From a virus: a stretch of 64,000 nucleotides of DNA. Made by a program: the position numbers and the translations under genes. The DNA is taken from positions 64,001-128,000 of the IMG/VR virus record IMGVR_UViG_3300047444_000299, one strand, 5' to 3'. A model generated the notes under the pieces. That model was not told where the DNA came from, did no database searches, and saw only the letters and a program-made list of their open reading frames with translations. This document shows, piece after piece, positions 52,279 to 62,513 of this stretch. Position 1 is the stretch's first letter; each line of letters starts with the position of its first letter.

Positions 52279-54258
52279 TTAGATTGAACCAAGAAGTTCT
52301 TGGAAATTTGCATCCGTGCGCGTGGCGACGAAGCTCAATGTCACGTAGTTGATCGAACGAGCTGGCTTGATCATGATCGCGGCGCGGAATTCGTTGTTAT
52401 CAATCACTTGACCGGTGTTGTTACGTTCCGAACATTCAACGTAGTAGTCATAAACTCCACGCTGCGAACGGATACCTTCTAGGTACGCATTAACTTCGGT
52501 ACGGAACGAATTACGGGTGAATTCGTCGTTGATTTCAAACAGACGGTATTTCGAAGCATCCGAAATAGCTTTTTCCAGCAAGTTGAACAGTCTACGCACG
52601 TTAATGCGGTTGAATGCCGATGGCTTGTTCGTAGCGGTCTTATCACCGTACATGAACGTACCTTCACCTTCCATGCTGATGATCGGGTTAATCTGTGCTT
52701 CATACAGGCGGTCGCGATGTGCTTGTTTCGGTGCGATTGCCAGTTTTACAACAGACTTGATTTGACCACGGGTTAGACCGGCTGGCGAGTACCATGCTTG
52801 AGCAACTTGGTCAGTGTTTGCACATAGACCTGCAATGTCGCCTGAGAGCGGAACCCAGCGGTTTTTATCGTTGTACTTGTCGTACTGGAACTTGTAGTTC
52901 CCGTCAATTGATACAAAGCTTGTGTTGATGTTCAAGTTGTCTGGAACTTCGGCGCCGGACGAGTTTACCCCATTACGCCAAGCAACAATGTTGTCTACCG
53001 CGTTTACAGTCGATTGGTTAACAACCAGTTCGCGTGGTGGCGAAATCAATGCAAGGCAGTCGGCACGGCTTGTGGCTAGATCCGATAGGTATTTCAGAAC
53101 GGTACTTGCAACAGTAATTGGTTCATCGGAAGCCGCACCGCCGATCATCAGGTTAACAAAGATGTTCTCTTTGTCGCCCAACAGATCCCAACCCATTAGG
53201 TAGTCATCTGCACCAACGTTAGCATCCTTACCACCACCGAAGGTCATACCCAGCGATGTACCAACACCATCTGCAACCCAAGAATCGGAAGTTGCATGAA
53301 TGTATTGACTTGGGCCTTTCTCGAAGAATTCATCGAGATAGATGTTTGTCCCGTAAATGTCCTTGTCACCAACTTTTGTAGAAACTACGAAAGTTTCAAC
53401 CGGAACACCGTCGAAGTAAACAACAATACCGTATTGATCGGAAGTTTGTGGGCCATATTCAAACAATCCAGCAACCGACTTAACAGTCTTGGTAATACCC
53501 GATGGGAATACCGACATGTTGCCTGTTCCAGAGTTGTAATCTGTGTGGTTGATGATATCAACACTGATACGGTCGCCGTATGCACCCGGATACTTAGCAA
53601 TAACGCTAGGAATCTGGTTTGTAATCAGCTTGGTAACTGTGTCCGATGTAAACGCGGTATGCAGCGCAGCATCGTTCGGCATGTAAACACCCGAATCGGT
53701 AAGCATAGCAACAGATACAACACCACCTGTACCAGCACCGCTTGCTAACCGAACTTCAACACCGCCTAATTGGTTTGTGGTTTGTCCACTGGCAATCGCG
53801 GCCATAACACCGGCAGAGCTGATGCGTAGCAGTTGCAGTTCACCAATGCTCGACACATCCATTACAGTTGCGGTTGAAATTACTGTCGCACCGGAGTTAA
53901 CAGTTACATCATATGTAGCACCCTTAACATACCCAGTACCACCAGAAATAATCGTGGGGATAACCGCGTTGAAAAGAGGGGTCGAATTTTTTGCAGTTGC
54001 AGTATCTACCACACGCACAAAACGAAGGTCGTTTGCGTAGCGTAGGAAGTTTGCCATACTGAAAAAGGTTGCAGCAGTGTAGTCATTCGGCGCACCAGCA
54101 CGACGAACCAAATCTGGTTCATCAACATATTGACTGATTTGGAATGCTGGCCCCCACTGTGCTTTACCTACGGTCGCACCACGGCCTGTAGCCGCGTTTG
54201 CGATTGTGGTACTAAGATCAATTTCTTTGACCTCATAACCCGGAGATAGCAATGTCAT
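52279..54258 (-). CDS. 18: Tail sheath protein
   Basis: 659 aa, the same length as T4 gp18. N-terminal LLSPGYEVKEIDLST and C-terminal RSQRGVYDYYVECSERNNTGQVIDNNEFRAAIMIKPARSINYVTLSFVATRT are characteristic. Forms the contractile sheath. Confidence 0.95.
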   Translation of the reverse strand: MTLLSPGYEVKEIDLSTTIANAATGRGATVGKAQWGPAFQISQYVDEPDLVRRAGAPNDYTAATFFSMANFLRYANDLRFVRVVDTATAKNSTPLFNAVIPTIISGGTGYVKGATYDVTVNSGATVISTATVMDVSSIGELQLLRISSAGVMAAIASGQTTNQLGGVEVRLASGAGTGGVVSVAMLTDSGVYMPNDAALHTAFTSDTVTKLITNQIPSVIAKYPGAYGDRISVDIINHTDYNSGTGNMSVFPSGITKTVKSVAGLFEYGPQTSDQYGIVVYFDGVPVETFVVSTKVGDKDIYGTNIYLDEFFEKGPSQYIHATSDSWVADGVGTSLGMTFGGGKDANVGADDYLMGWDLLGDKENIFVNLMIGGAASDEPITVASTVLKYLSDLATSRADCLALISPPRELVVNQSTVNAVDNIVAWRNGVNSSGAEVPDNLNINTSFVSIDGNYKFQYDKYNDKNRWVPLSGDIAGLCANTDQVAQAWYSPAGLTRGQIKSVVKLAIAPKQAHRDRLYEAQINPIISMEGEGTFMYGDKTATNKPSAFNRINVRRLFNLLEKAISDASKYRLFEINDEFTRNSFRTEVNAYLEGIRSQRGVYDYYVECSERNNTGQVIDNNEFRAAIMIKPARSINYVTLSFVATRTDANFQELLGSI

Positions 54259-54316
54259 TGCGATTGTTTCCTCAAAGTGTAAAAAAGTTCTTGGACATAA
54301 TCCAATTATCTAATTC

Positions 54317-54324
54317 TATTTATG
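54317..54324 (-). promoter_or_regulatory. Late promoter (CATAAATA)
   Basis: One mismatch, 59 nt upstream of gene 18; next to a hairpin (54326-54347) that may terminate the gene at 54346. Confidence 0.65.
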
Positions 54325-54345
54325 CAAGAGAAAACGCGGTTTCTC

Positions 54346-54702
54346 TTATTTTTTACCGAAACTTGTAAAATTACTTAAAATATCGGTAAGTTGTTTTCTT
54401 AACCCAAAAATACATACCACACCCAATACAATGACAAAGGTAAACCAATTAGGCAGAGTATCGAGAATGTCGAACCCAGCTTTGATATTGTCACGTAGTT
54501 GTGGGATGAATACCCCAACCATTGGAATTAGAAACAACATAAACAGCAAGTCATCTAATAGGCCAAATTTTTCGGTTGGTTCGGGTGGGGTGCAAGTTGG
54601 TGGAGGGGTACAGCTTGGGGCTGCACCTTCATCCGGCTTTTCAGTCTCTGTAGTCATTTTTCGTGCCTGCAATATCCGCAATAGCGTTAAAATCCAATTC
54701 AT
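54346..54702 (-). CDS. Putative holin (118 aa, two membrane segments)
   Basis: Hydrophobic amphipathic N-terminus (MNWILTLLRIL), Pro-rich linker (TPPPTCTPPEP), membrane helices at about 48-66 (LLDDLLFMLFLIPMVGVFI) and 84-103 (TLPNWFTFVIVLGVVCIFGLRK). The LP-W...FGLR pattern resembles small phage holins. T4 has no gene here. Coupled to the upstream membrane gene (ATGA). A structural membrane protein is an alternative. Confidence 0.5.
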   Translation of the reverse strand: MNWILTLLRILQARKMTTETEKPDEGAAPSCTPPPTCTPPEPTEKFGLLDDLLFMLFLIPMVGVFIPQLRDNIKAGFDILDTLPNWFTFVIVLGVVCIFGLRKQLTDILSNFTSFGKK

Positions 54703-55031
54703 TTTCCACGACCGTATTCTTCTGGCTTAGAGCAGCACTTAGCGAGCGCTAATTTCATTTCGTTTACGGCATCGGTAAGTTGACGCTGACTGGTTTTCAT
54801 TTCGTTAACGAGGTCAGTATTTGCTTTTGTTTGGGCTTCCAATAGGATCATCATCCGGTCTGCCGCCCGTTGATCTGTTACCAGATTGTCAACAGTCGTC
54901 ATAGACTTTTTAATAACCGCTACATCAGAGTTAATCGAAAATACCCACGTACCCATAAAGGCCAATACCAAAATAATCACAGGTAAAATCAATTTGTCCC
55001 AAAGAAAGTTTTGAGTGTTTTCAGTGCTCAT
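54699..55031 (-). CDS. Membrane-anchored coiled-coil protein (110 aa)
   Basis: N-terminal transmembrane helix (about 13-33, LILPVIILVLAFMGTWVFSI), then a predicted coiled coil (38-95) and a CC pair (residues 98-99). Could be an antiholin or another lysis partner of the adjoining holin-like gene. Between terminase and sheath genes, where T4 has none. Confidence 0.55.
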   Translation of the reverse strand: MSTENTQNFLWDKLILPVIILVLAFMGTWVFSINSDVAVIKKSMTTVDNLVTDQRAADRMMILLEAQTKANTDLVNEMKTSQRQLTDAVNEMKLALAKCCSKPEEYGRGK

Positions 55032-55063
55032 TTTCTTAGTCTCTGCGATTTGGTTTGGGTGAG

Positions 55064-57294
<2,231 letters not shown>

Positions 57295-57302
<8 letters not shown>

Positions 57303-58080
57303 TTGGATATTCTTCCGTGGTTTGAATTACATATGGATCGGTGATGTTCGCAGATTCTGGAATAACTTCATTGGTTACCCGGTAAATCGATGCAGCATCA
57401 TCTAATAGGCTTTCCACTTCACCGACAAAGTTAACAATTGTTTTCTTGATAATATTGGCGGATTGGATTTGTGGGTACAGATATCCGTATAGGTCGAATG
57501 TCAAGTTCCACACAACATGCCTACGATCATCTGCCATCAACCCAATCATTTCTTCCGCTGGCTCACACTCGGTTAGATTGATGTAAATGTCTCGGTCTAC
57601 AACCCCGGCCAACGAATACTCTTTGATCTTGGCGTTAAAGTGCGGTTGGAAATACGGTAGAATCTGTTCGATAATCTGCAACATGTCGTCTTCATATCTG
57701 GTGTAGATACAGACTTCAAACTCAAAGTTATACGGAACAGGCGCCAATTGTTTCTGGTGGACCTTAACCCCATCAACTTCGACAACGTTCATCGAGTATT
57801 GCAGGGTGTTGACTTTCCGTTTTTGATCATATGTCATCTTACGCATGAAGAAACTCATGCGCGGCAAGATGGTTTGCATTTCTGGGAAATTAGGATCTGC
57901 GCCGTTTTTGTTCATGTTCTGCAAATAGGCGACGAACTTTTCTTTCGATTGATACGTGATCGGCACAACCATTGGAACTGTTTTATCCGGGCGAAGGATA
58001 TTCACCTTATTGAACAGGGTTCCCATCAGTACGACGTAGTTTCGTACTGACTTGTTGTATTGGTGGTTATCGGTAAACAT
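57295..58080 (-). CDS. 15: Tail completion and sheath stabiliser protein
   Basis: 261 aa (T4 gp15 272 aa). Typical N-terminus FTDNHQYNKSVRNYVVLMGTLFNKVNILR and the ECEPAEEMIGLMADDRRHVVWNLTFDLYGYLYP segment. Caps the tail to join the head. Abuts gene 14. Confidence 0.88.
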
Positions 58081-58823
58081 TAGTAGTTTGCCCCAAATGG
58101 ATCATTTTCATCAAATACTGTAAGCGCACTGCCTTCGGACTCGATCTGATCAGATTCGGAGTAGTCTGGGCGGTCAATGTCGCCATGCGTACCCAATTGA
58201 ATCAATTCATCCAGAATATCCGAAGGAATATCAGTTCCTGTAGGATCTGGGATGGTGGATCTATTGATAAGCGGCATGTCTTCACGGCTATAAGCAAATT
58301 TCTGTGCGGTAATTCTACGGAATGGTAATGTTCCGTTAGGGTGGAACGGGTCATCCGCTTCAACCCAAATGATTTCGAATAGCGAAGGTTGACCAGATGC
58401 GGCGCGAGCATCCCACATAATCAGGTCACCCGGACGTGGGAAGAACCCATTGGTCTGGTGTGCGAACATGTCAGGCTGCACGATTAGATCAATTTCATCG
58501 TTAACCGAAATACCAAACTTCGAATAGAAGTCCTGTTGCCCCTGCCAGCCATTGTAAGACTGTAGGTACATGTTGACTTTATAATAGTCGGTAAACTTGT
58601 TTGTAGAGTCTTCACCAAATATACGATCTAGATTTGGTAGTTCTCGTTTGATGTACCAGAATTCTAACCCGGACATCTGGATTGATTCAGAAACCAGATC
58701 ATTCAACAAATTCGACTCAGATAAGATGGAATTGTGATTGAAATATGGGTTGCGAATGTTATCCAGTGATCTTGGGTCATCAGTTTCAATTGATGCCCAA
58801 GCGTTTTCATTCCATAGCGGCAT
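58080..58823 (-). CDS. 14: Neck protein gp14-like
   Basis: 247 aa (T4 gp14 256 aa). Recognised by order and blocks such as LWNENAWASIETDDPRSLDNIRNPYFNHNSILSESNLLNDLV and FFPRPGDLIMWDARAASGQPSLFEI. Part of the head-completion neck. Confidence 0.85.
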   Translation of the reverse strand: MPLWNENAWASIETDDPRSLDNIRNPYFNHNSILSESNLLNDLVSESIQMSGLEFWYIKRELPNLDRIFGEDSTNKFTDYYKVNMYLQSYNGWQGQQDFYSKFGISVNDEIDLIVQPDMFAHQTNGFFPRPGDLIMWDARAASGQPSLFEIIWVEADDPFHPNGTLPFRRITAQKFAYSREDMPLINRSTIPDPTGTDIPSDILDELIQLGTHGDIDRPDYSESDQIESEGSALTVFDENDPFGANY

Positions 58824-58826
58824 GAA

Positions 58827-59756
58827 TTACTCCATATAAAACGGAAGTGGTTCTTGCAGTAACAGCAGTTCTTTACGAAGTTCGGCAATCTCTGCCTGAG
58901 CCTCGTCATAGATCCCCTGACCGTTTACTGTGATACCGCCCGGTAATGGCTGACCGTTGAATTTCTTCAAATTCGTGCCCCATTGCAGCTTGGTATACGC
59001 GGTCGCCATTTCTTTTAACCAACGGTTGTTATAAATCGATTGATTCATAAACGTCGCGGAATTCGCCGGATCAACAGATGTGCCAGTGATTGTATATGCA
59101 TATGGATTATGGTAATTCTGTTCCGCTCGGGTGACAAACAAGCCAGAAGCGGCATCCGGTTGCGAAATATAGGATTGATCCACGTAAACACCGGAAGCCA
59201 CATAGCATTCGATGATTACCACCTGACCGACTATTAGATTACCTTCACTCAGGATTTTCAATTTTCCCGAATCGGTGTTGAACCAAAAGTTCAAATCTGG
59301 TGTGAAAAATCTTTGAATAAGTTCAAGGTTCTGTTGGAATGCATCATATAGCGCCAATCCATACCCACCACCACTAAACATGCCCCCACCTTGGCTAGCA
59401 GCGCCAAGAGAACCAGACATCATTTTCAGTAGGTCGGCACCGGATTGCCACCCAGCATCGAATACAGAACCATCAGACCATGCCCCACCAACCGACATTG
59501 TGTTTCGGTATACACGGGACACAGCTTGCAATTTGACATCGAGTTGGATCAAACCCGCTGCGACATCATCTTGCGAAATTGTTTTGACCAAATACATCTT
59601 GTTAACACCGTCATAGTGGTAATCAACATAGATGTCTACAGCCCTATCGATTGCTTCAAATAACTGGGGTTCGGTTACGTTAATTGTATTAACCGGGGCG
59701 CCTAGTCGAGAAAGAATGATATTTTTAAGTTGAATAGGATTTGTAGCTGTTGCCAT
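58827..59756 (-). CDS. 13: Neck protein gp13-like
   Basis: 309 aa, equal to T4 gp13. Segments LKNIILSRLGAPVNTINVTEPQLFEAIDRAVDIYVDYHYDGVNK and NNRWLKEMATAYTKLQWGTNLKKF are typical. Joins head and tail with gp14. Late promoter just upstream. Confidence 0.88.
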   Translation of the reverse strand: MATATNPIQLKNIILSRLGAPVNTINVTEPQLFEAIDRAVDIYVDYHYDGVNKMYLVKTISQDDVAAGLIQLDVKLQAVSRVYRNTMSVGGAWSDGSVFDAGWQSGADLLKMMSGSLGAASQGGGMFSGGGYGLALYDAFQQNLELIQRFFTPDLNFWFNTDSGKLKILSEGNLIVGQVVIIECYVASGVYVDQSYISQPDAASGLFVTRAEQNYHNPYAYTITGTSVDPANSATFMNQSIYNNRWLKEMATAYTKLQWGTNLKKFNGQPLPGGITVNGQGIYDEAQAEIAELRKELLLLQEPLPFYME

Positions 59757-59779
59757 GATTTATCCCCAATTGATACACG

Positions 59780-59787
59780 TATTTATA
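59780..59787 (-). promoter_or_regulatory. Late promoter (TATAAATA)
   Basis: Perfect match, 24 nt upstream of gene 13. Confidence 0.88.
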
Positions 59788-59792
59788 AACGA

Positions 59793-59819
59793 AAAAAGGG
59801 GCCATTTGGCCCCTTTTAT
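59793..59819 (-). terminator. Intrinsic terminator
   Basis: Minus strand AAGGGGCC-AAAT-GGCCCCTT followed by T4, after the gene ending at 59820. Confidence 0.85.
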
Positions 59820-60296
59820 TTATTCTACAGTCATCCAGATTGCCCAGAGATTGTCTTCCTTAACTTTCGGAACTTCATGCTCATGGGTAATATTGAATGT
59901 GATAGAATCACCCGGTTCTAACATGAACAGTTCACCGTCAATGATGATCTGTTGGTTTTCACCCAACGCAACACATAAGAAGCTTGCTGTGTTCTTGGTT
60001 CCAACCCAGTTGTTCATGCGATCTAGCAGGCCAACACCTTTGTCATACTTCCGAAAGAAAAACAGGAATGTTTTATCCCAGATACCTTTCGGGGTTACAT
60101 CGATGATATTTGCTTTATCAGGGCGAGGGATTTTGTACCACTTCCACGTTTTATACATAGAAGGGTTCTTCATCCCATTTGCACCCATTCTACGACGAAT
60201 GGATGTCGAATCATCCCAAGCGGCGGTATCTTGAATTGCGGTTAGCAACTTCACAGCCTTCTTGGTCAGATGTTTTCTTCTAATTTGAATGCTCAT
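59820..60296 (-). CDS. Jelly-roll (cupin-like) protein (158 aa)
   Basis: Not a known T4 gene. The C-terminal third (IDGELFMLEPGDSITFNITHEHEVPKV, then LWAIWMTVE) reads as the second half of a double-stranded beta-helix with an HEH cluster. The N-terminus is basic (SIQIRRKHLTKKAVK). Overlaps the 2OG-oxygenase gene by ATGA, so they may work together. A virion component or a modifying enzyme are both possible. Confidence 0.55.
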   Translation of the reverse strand: MSIQIRRKHLTKKAVKLLTAIQDTAAWDDSTSIRRRMGANGMKNPSMYKTWKWYKIPRPDKANIIDVTPKGIWDKTFLFFFRKYDKGVGLLDRMNNWVGTKNTASFLCVALGENQQIIIDGELFMLEPGDSITFNITHEHEVPKVKEDNLWAIWMTVE

Positions 60297-60787
60297 AGGT
60301 AAAGATACAATGCTATATAACGTTTATGGGATACCGGTCTGACCGCATGTACCAGCTTGTTGCCGGTGACATGGATACCAGTGCCGATAGTGTCTGGATA
60401 AAAGGTTTCGTCGCCCGTAGGGCCATCAAAATACGCCGAGAACCCATCACCGTCTGCCACCAGTGGTACAACACAGAAACTCAGGTAGTGATGTGAATCA
60501 ATATGCATCGGGATAAAATCACCCGGCTCATATTTATTTACAATCACTTCCTCAAGGAATTGTCCGCATTTAGGGGCAACCTTGATCAATTTTTCACGAA
60601 TTGATTTGGGAATATCTAAGTTGATCATAGATCGGTATTTAGCAGGCACCTTATCTACAGTACGGAATAAGGTGGTGCCATTAGATCGGTCGGTGAATCT
60701 CTTTGTATCAAATTCATCAAGTTCACCCACAATCTCTTTGCAGAACTCAGGGGTGAACTCTGGAATGTCGATAACGTTTAATGTCAC
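60293..60787 (-). CDS. 2-oxoglutarate/Fe(II)-dependent oxygenase
   Basis: 164 aa. Iron triad H95xD97 (MHIDSH) and distal H147, with R156 for the 2-oxoglutarate carboxylate (HAVRPVSHKRYIAL). Fits the prolyl-4-hydroxylase-like group found in phages. Located between structural genes in the place of T4 wac, so hydroxylation of a virion protein is a reasonable inference; T4 has no equivalent here. Confidence 0.85.
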   Translation of the reverse strand: MTLNVIDIPEFTPEFCKEIVGELDEFDTKRFTDRSNGTTLFRTVDKVPAKYRSMINLDIPKSIREKLIKVAPKCGQFLEEVIVNKYEPGDFIPMHIDSHHYLSFCVVPLVADGDGFSAYFDGPTGDETFYPDTIGTGIHVTGNKLVHAVRPVSHKRYIALYLYL

Positions 60788-61359
60788 TGATTATACAGTC
60801 CTAGACCTAGTAGGTTCTTCGGCCCCATAGCTTCATGCAACCCACCGTCCAATTTAGCCTCATGTTCGGCGGCTTGTTGTTCGATGGTGATAAAGTCGAA
60901 GTCTGGGTTGTTGATGTACGATTGTTTCAGGATCTTGTTAGCGCGTTTCACGCCGTCGATATAATCGTTCATATCGGCAAGTTCATCATGCAGCAAGCCA
61001 GCCTTATCGGCAAGTTTGGTCACAACATCCCGGATCAAATCTAGTTGAACTTCCAAATGGAATCTGGCATAGATTTTTTCTTTACATTGGTTATTTACCA
61101 TTGTTTCGTAGATTTTAGTCTTAGAAGTGGCAATATCCACAATCTTAAAGCTGTCCTTGACCCCTTCAATCTTTTGGGTCTTTACGTCTATTTCAACTTC
61201 AACGTAACTGTAATGTTCTGTATCCAACCACTCCAGTGGAACAACACCAATTGTATTGATGTAGGCACCGGAAGTAGCGTTAAATTGGACCAGCATTTTA
61301 GACTGTCCGGTTGGAATTACACTATCAAGTGCATTAACTGTGTTAATTGTATCAATCAT
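60784..61359 (-). CDS. Hypothetical structural-region protein (191 aa)
   Basis: Unrecognised. N-terminal beta region (QSKMLVQFNATSGAYINTIGVVPLEWL) and a long helical C-terminal half (VVTKLADKAGLLHDELADMNDYIDGVKRANKIL) with a final GGLHEAMGPKNLLGLGLYNQ. Overlaps the oxygenase gene by ATGA. Could be a neck or whisker-type protein by position. Confidence 0.6.
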   Translation of the reverse strand: MIDTINTVNALDSVIPTGQSKMLVQFNATSGAYINTIGVVPLEWLDTEHYSYVEVEIDVKTQKIEGVKDSFKIVDIATSKTKIYETMVNNQCKEKIYARFHLEVQLDLIRDVVTKLADKAGLLHDELADMNDYIDGVKRANKILKQSYINNPDFDFITIEQQAAEHEAKLDGGLHEAMGPKNLLGLGLYNQ

Positions 61360-61368
61360 AATTCACCA

Positions 61369-61899
61369 TTAAGTTGGTAGTGTCCAGAAGTTAAGGTCAC
61401 GCCATCCGCCATTTTCGGTTAGGATCATTGTTCTGCGCACCCATGCGGTTAAGGTCGATGATCCATTCCCCCAACCATGTACATAGTTGTACTGGTCTTC
61501 GAATACGATAACCGAACCAACTGGAACCCCTGTGTATGTACTTACCATCTGAGCTAATGGGCCGGTCCCGCCGTAAATCCAACGCGGTAGGGTTACCGCT
61601 GGTGGGATTGAAGGCTGAATTGTTACGTTCCAGAATTTGACAATGTTTGCGTACACCTGATCCGGGGTAACGTATGCATTGACCGCCCATGATAATATGG
61701 ACTCCGAGTCAGTCGCTTTACGCACCAATCCGGCTACAGTGGTACTAGCATATACCGGGATATACTTCGCCTCTACAATCGCATCCTGCACGTTTGTAGA
61801 GGTGAATCCTTTGGCAACCGCTGCGCCTGTTGTGTTATCAAAAGTGACTTTTGCCCCGGCGTAGGATTCAGAAATCAACTTAGCATTTGTATATGTCAT
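61369..61899 (-). CDS. 12: Shortened gp12-like short tail fibre
   Basis: 176 aa, against 527 in T4 gp12. Residues 1-85 (ESYAGAKVTFDNTTG...STNVQDAIVEAKY...ASTTVAGLVRKATDSES...VTPDQVYANI) follow the T4 gp12 baseplate-binding N-terminus, including the AST...G...AT..E...VTP repeat. The receptor-binding shaft and head are replaced by a ~90-residue domain (VPVGSVIVFEDQYNYVHGWGNGS, then WVRRTMILTENGGWRDL). Position after gene 11 matches T4. Confidence 0.65.
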   Translation of the reverse strand: MTYTNAKLISESYAGAKVTFDNTTGAAVAKGFTSTNVQDAIVEAKYIPVYASTTVAGLVRKATDSESILSWAVNAYVTPDQVYANIVKFWNVTIQPSIPPAVTLPRWIYGGTGPLAQMVSTYTGVPVGSVIVFEDQYNYVHGWGNGSSTLTAWVRRTMILTENGGWRDLNFWTLPT

Positions 61900-61907
61900 G
61901 TTTCACC

Positions 61908-62513
61908 TTACGCGATGCGTAGCCAGCTATAAAAGGTTCTGGTGTATTTAGTCTCGGAACCTAGAAGCTCCCACCAGCCGTAGCCTAGATATCCCGGCGT
62001 ACCACCGAATGTGGTTGTTGTAGTTGCAATGGTCAGGCCAAGTTGGACGTTGTTATCAACCATGTGAGCGGTGGTATCGACAAAGGTAACGGTCACAGTG
62101 TTTGTAGACGCAACAACCGATGCAAACACCGATGTGACAGCAACCAATACAGCTCGGATTTTTGTCGCGATTTGAGTTGTGGTATCGGTTGACAAAATTG
62201 CAACCGTATAACCCATGATTGACAGGTTGCCGGTGGTTGGTGTACCTGTAACGGTAATCACGCTTACTTGCGAACTACTTGACGTAGGGGCAAGATTCGG
62301 GTTACGCGAACTCAGGGTTACAATCACTTGACCGGGTTGGGTCATTGCACCATGCCAAATTTGATCCAATGCCGCCTGTACGTTTGGTGTTAGTACACCC
62401 ACCGCAATTTGGGCTGCCGTAGCAGCCCCAACTTGAGGGGACAAGGTTTGATCAAAAGCAATGTTTACCGCGTTCTTAGTTGTTACACTAGCGGCTGATC
62501 TATTAATACTCAT
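61908..62513 (-). CDS. 11: Baseplate wedge protein gp11-like
   Basis: 201 aa (T4 gp11 219 aa). Start at MSINRS, overlapping the gene 10 stop (TAATG). VGAATAAQIAVGVLTPNVQAALDQI parallels T4 [24 protein letters not shown]; the GYGWWELLGSE...FYSWLRIA end parallels GYGTWNLLGAQ...FYHFERTA. Bridges wedge and short tail fibre. Confidence 0.85.
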   Translation of the reverse strand: MSINRSAASVTTKNAVNIAFDQTLSPQVGAATAAQIAVGVLTPNVQAALDQIWHGAMTQPGQVIVTLSSRNPNLAPTSSSSQVSVITVTGTPTTGNLSIMGYTVAILSTDTTTQIATKIRAVLVAVTSVFASVVASTNTVTVTFVDTTAHMVDNNVQLGLTIATTTTTFGGTPGYLGYGWWELLGSETKYTRTFYSWLRIA

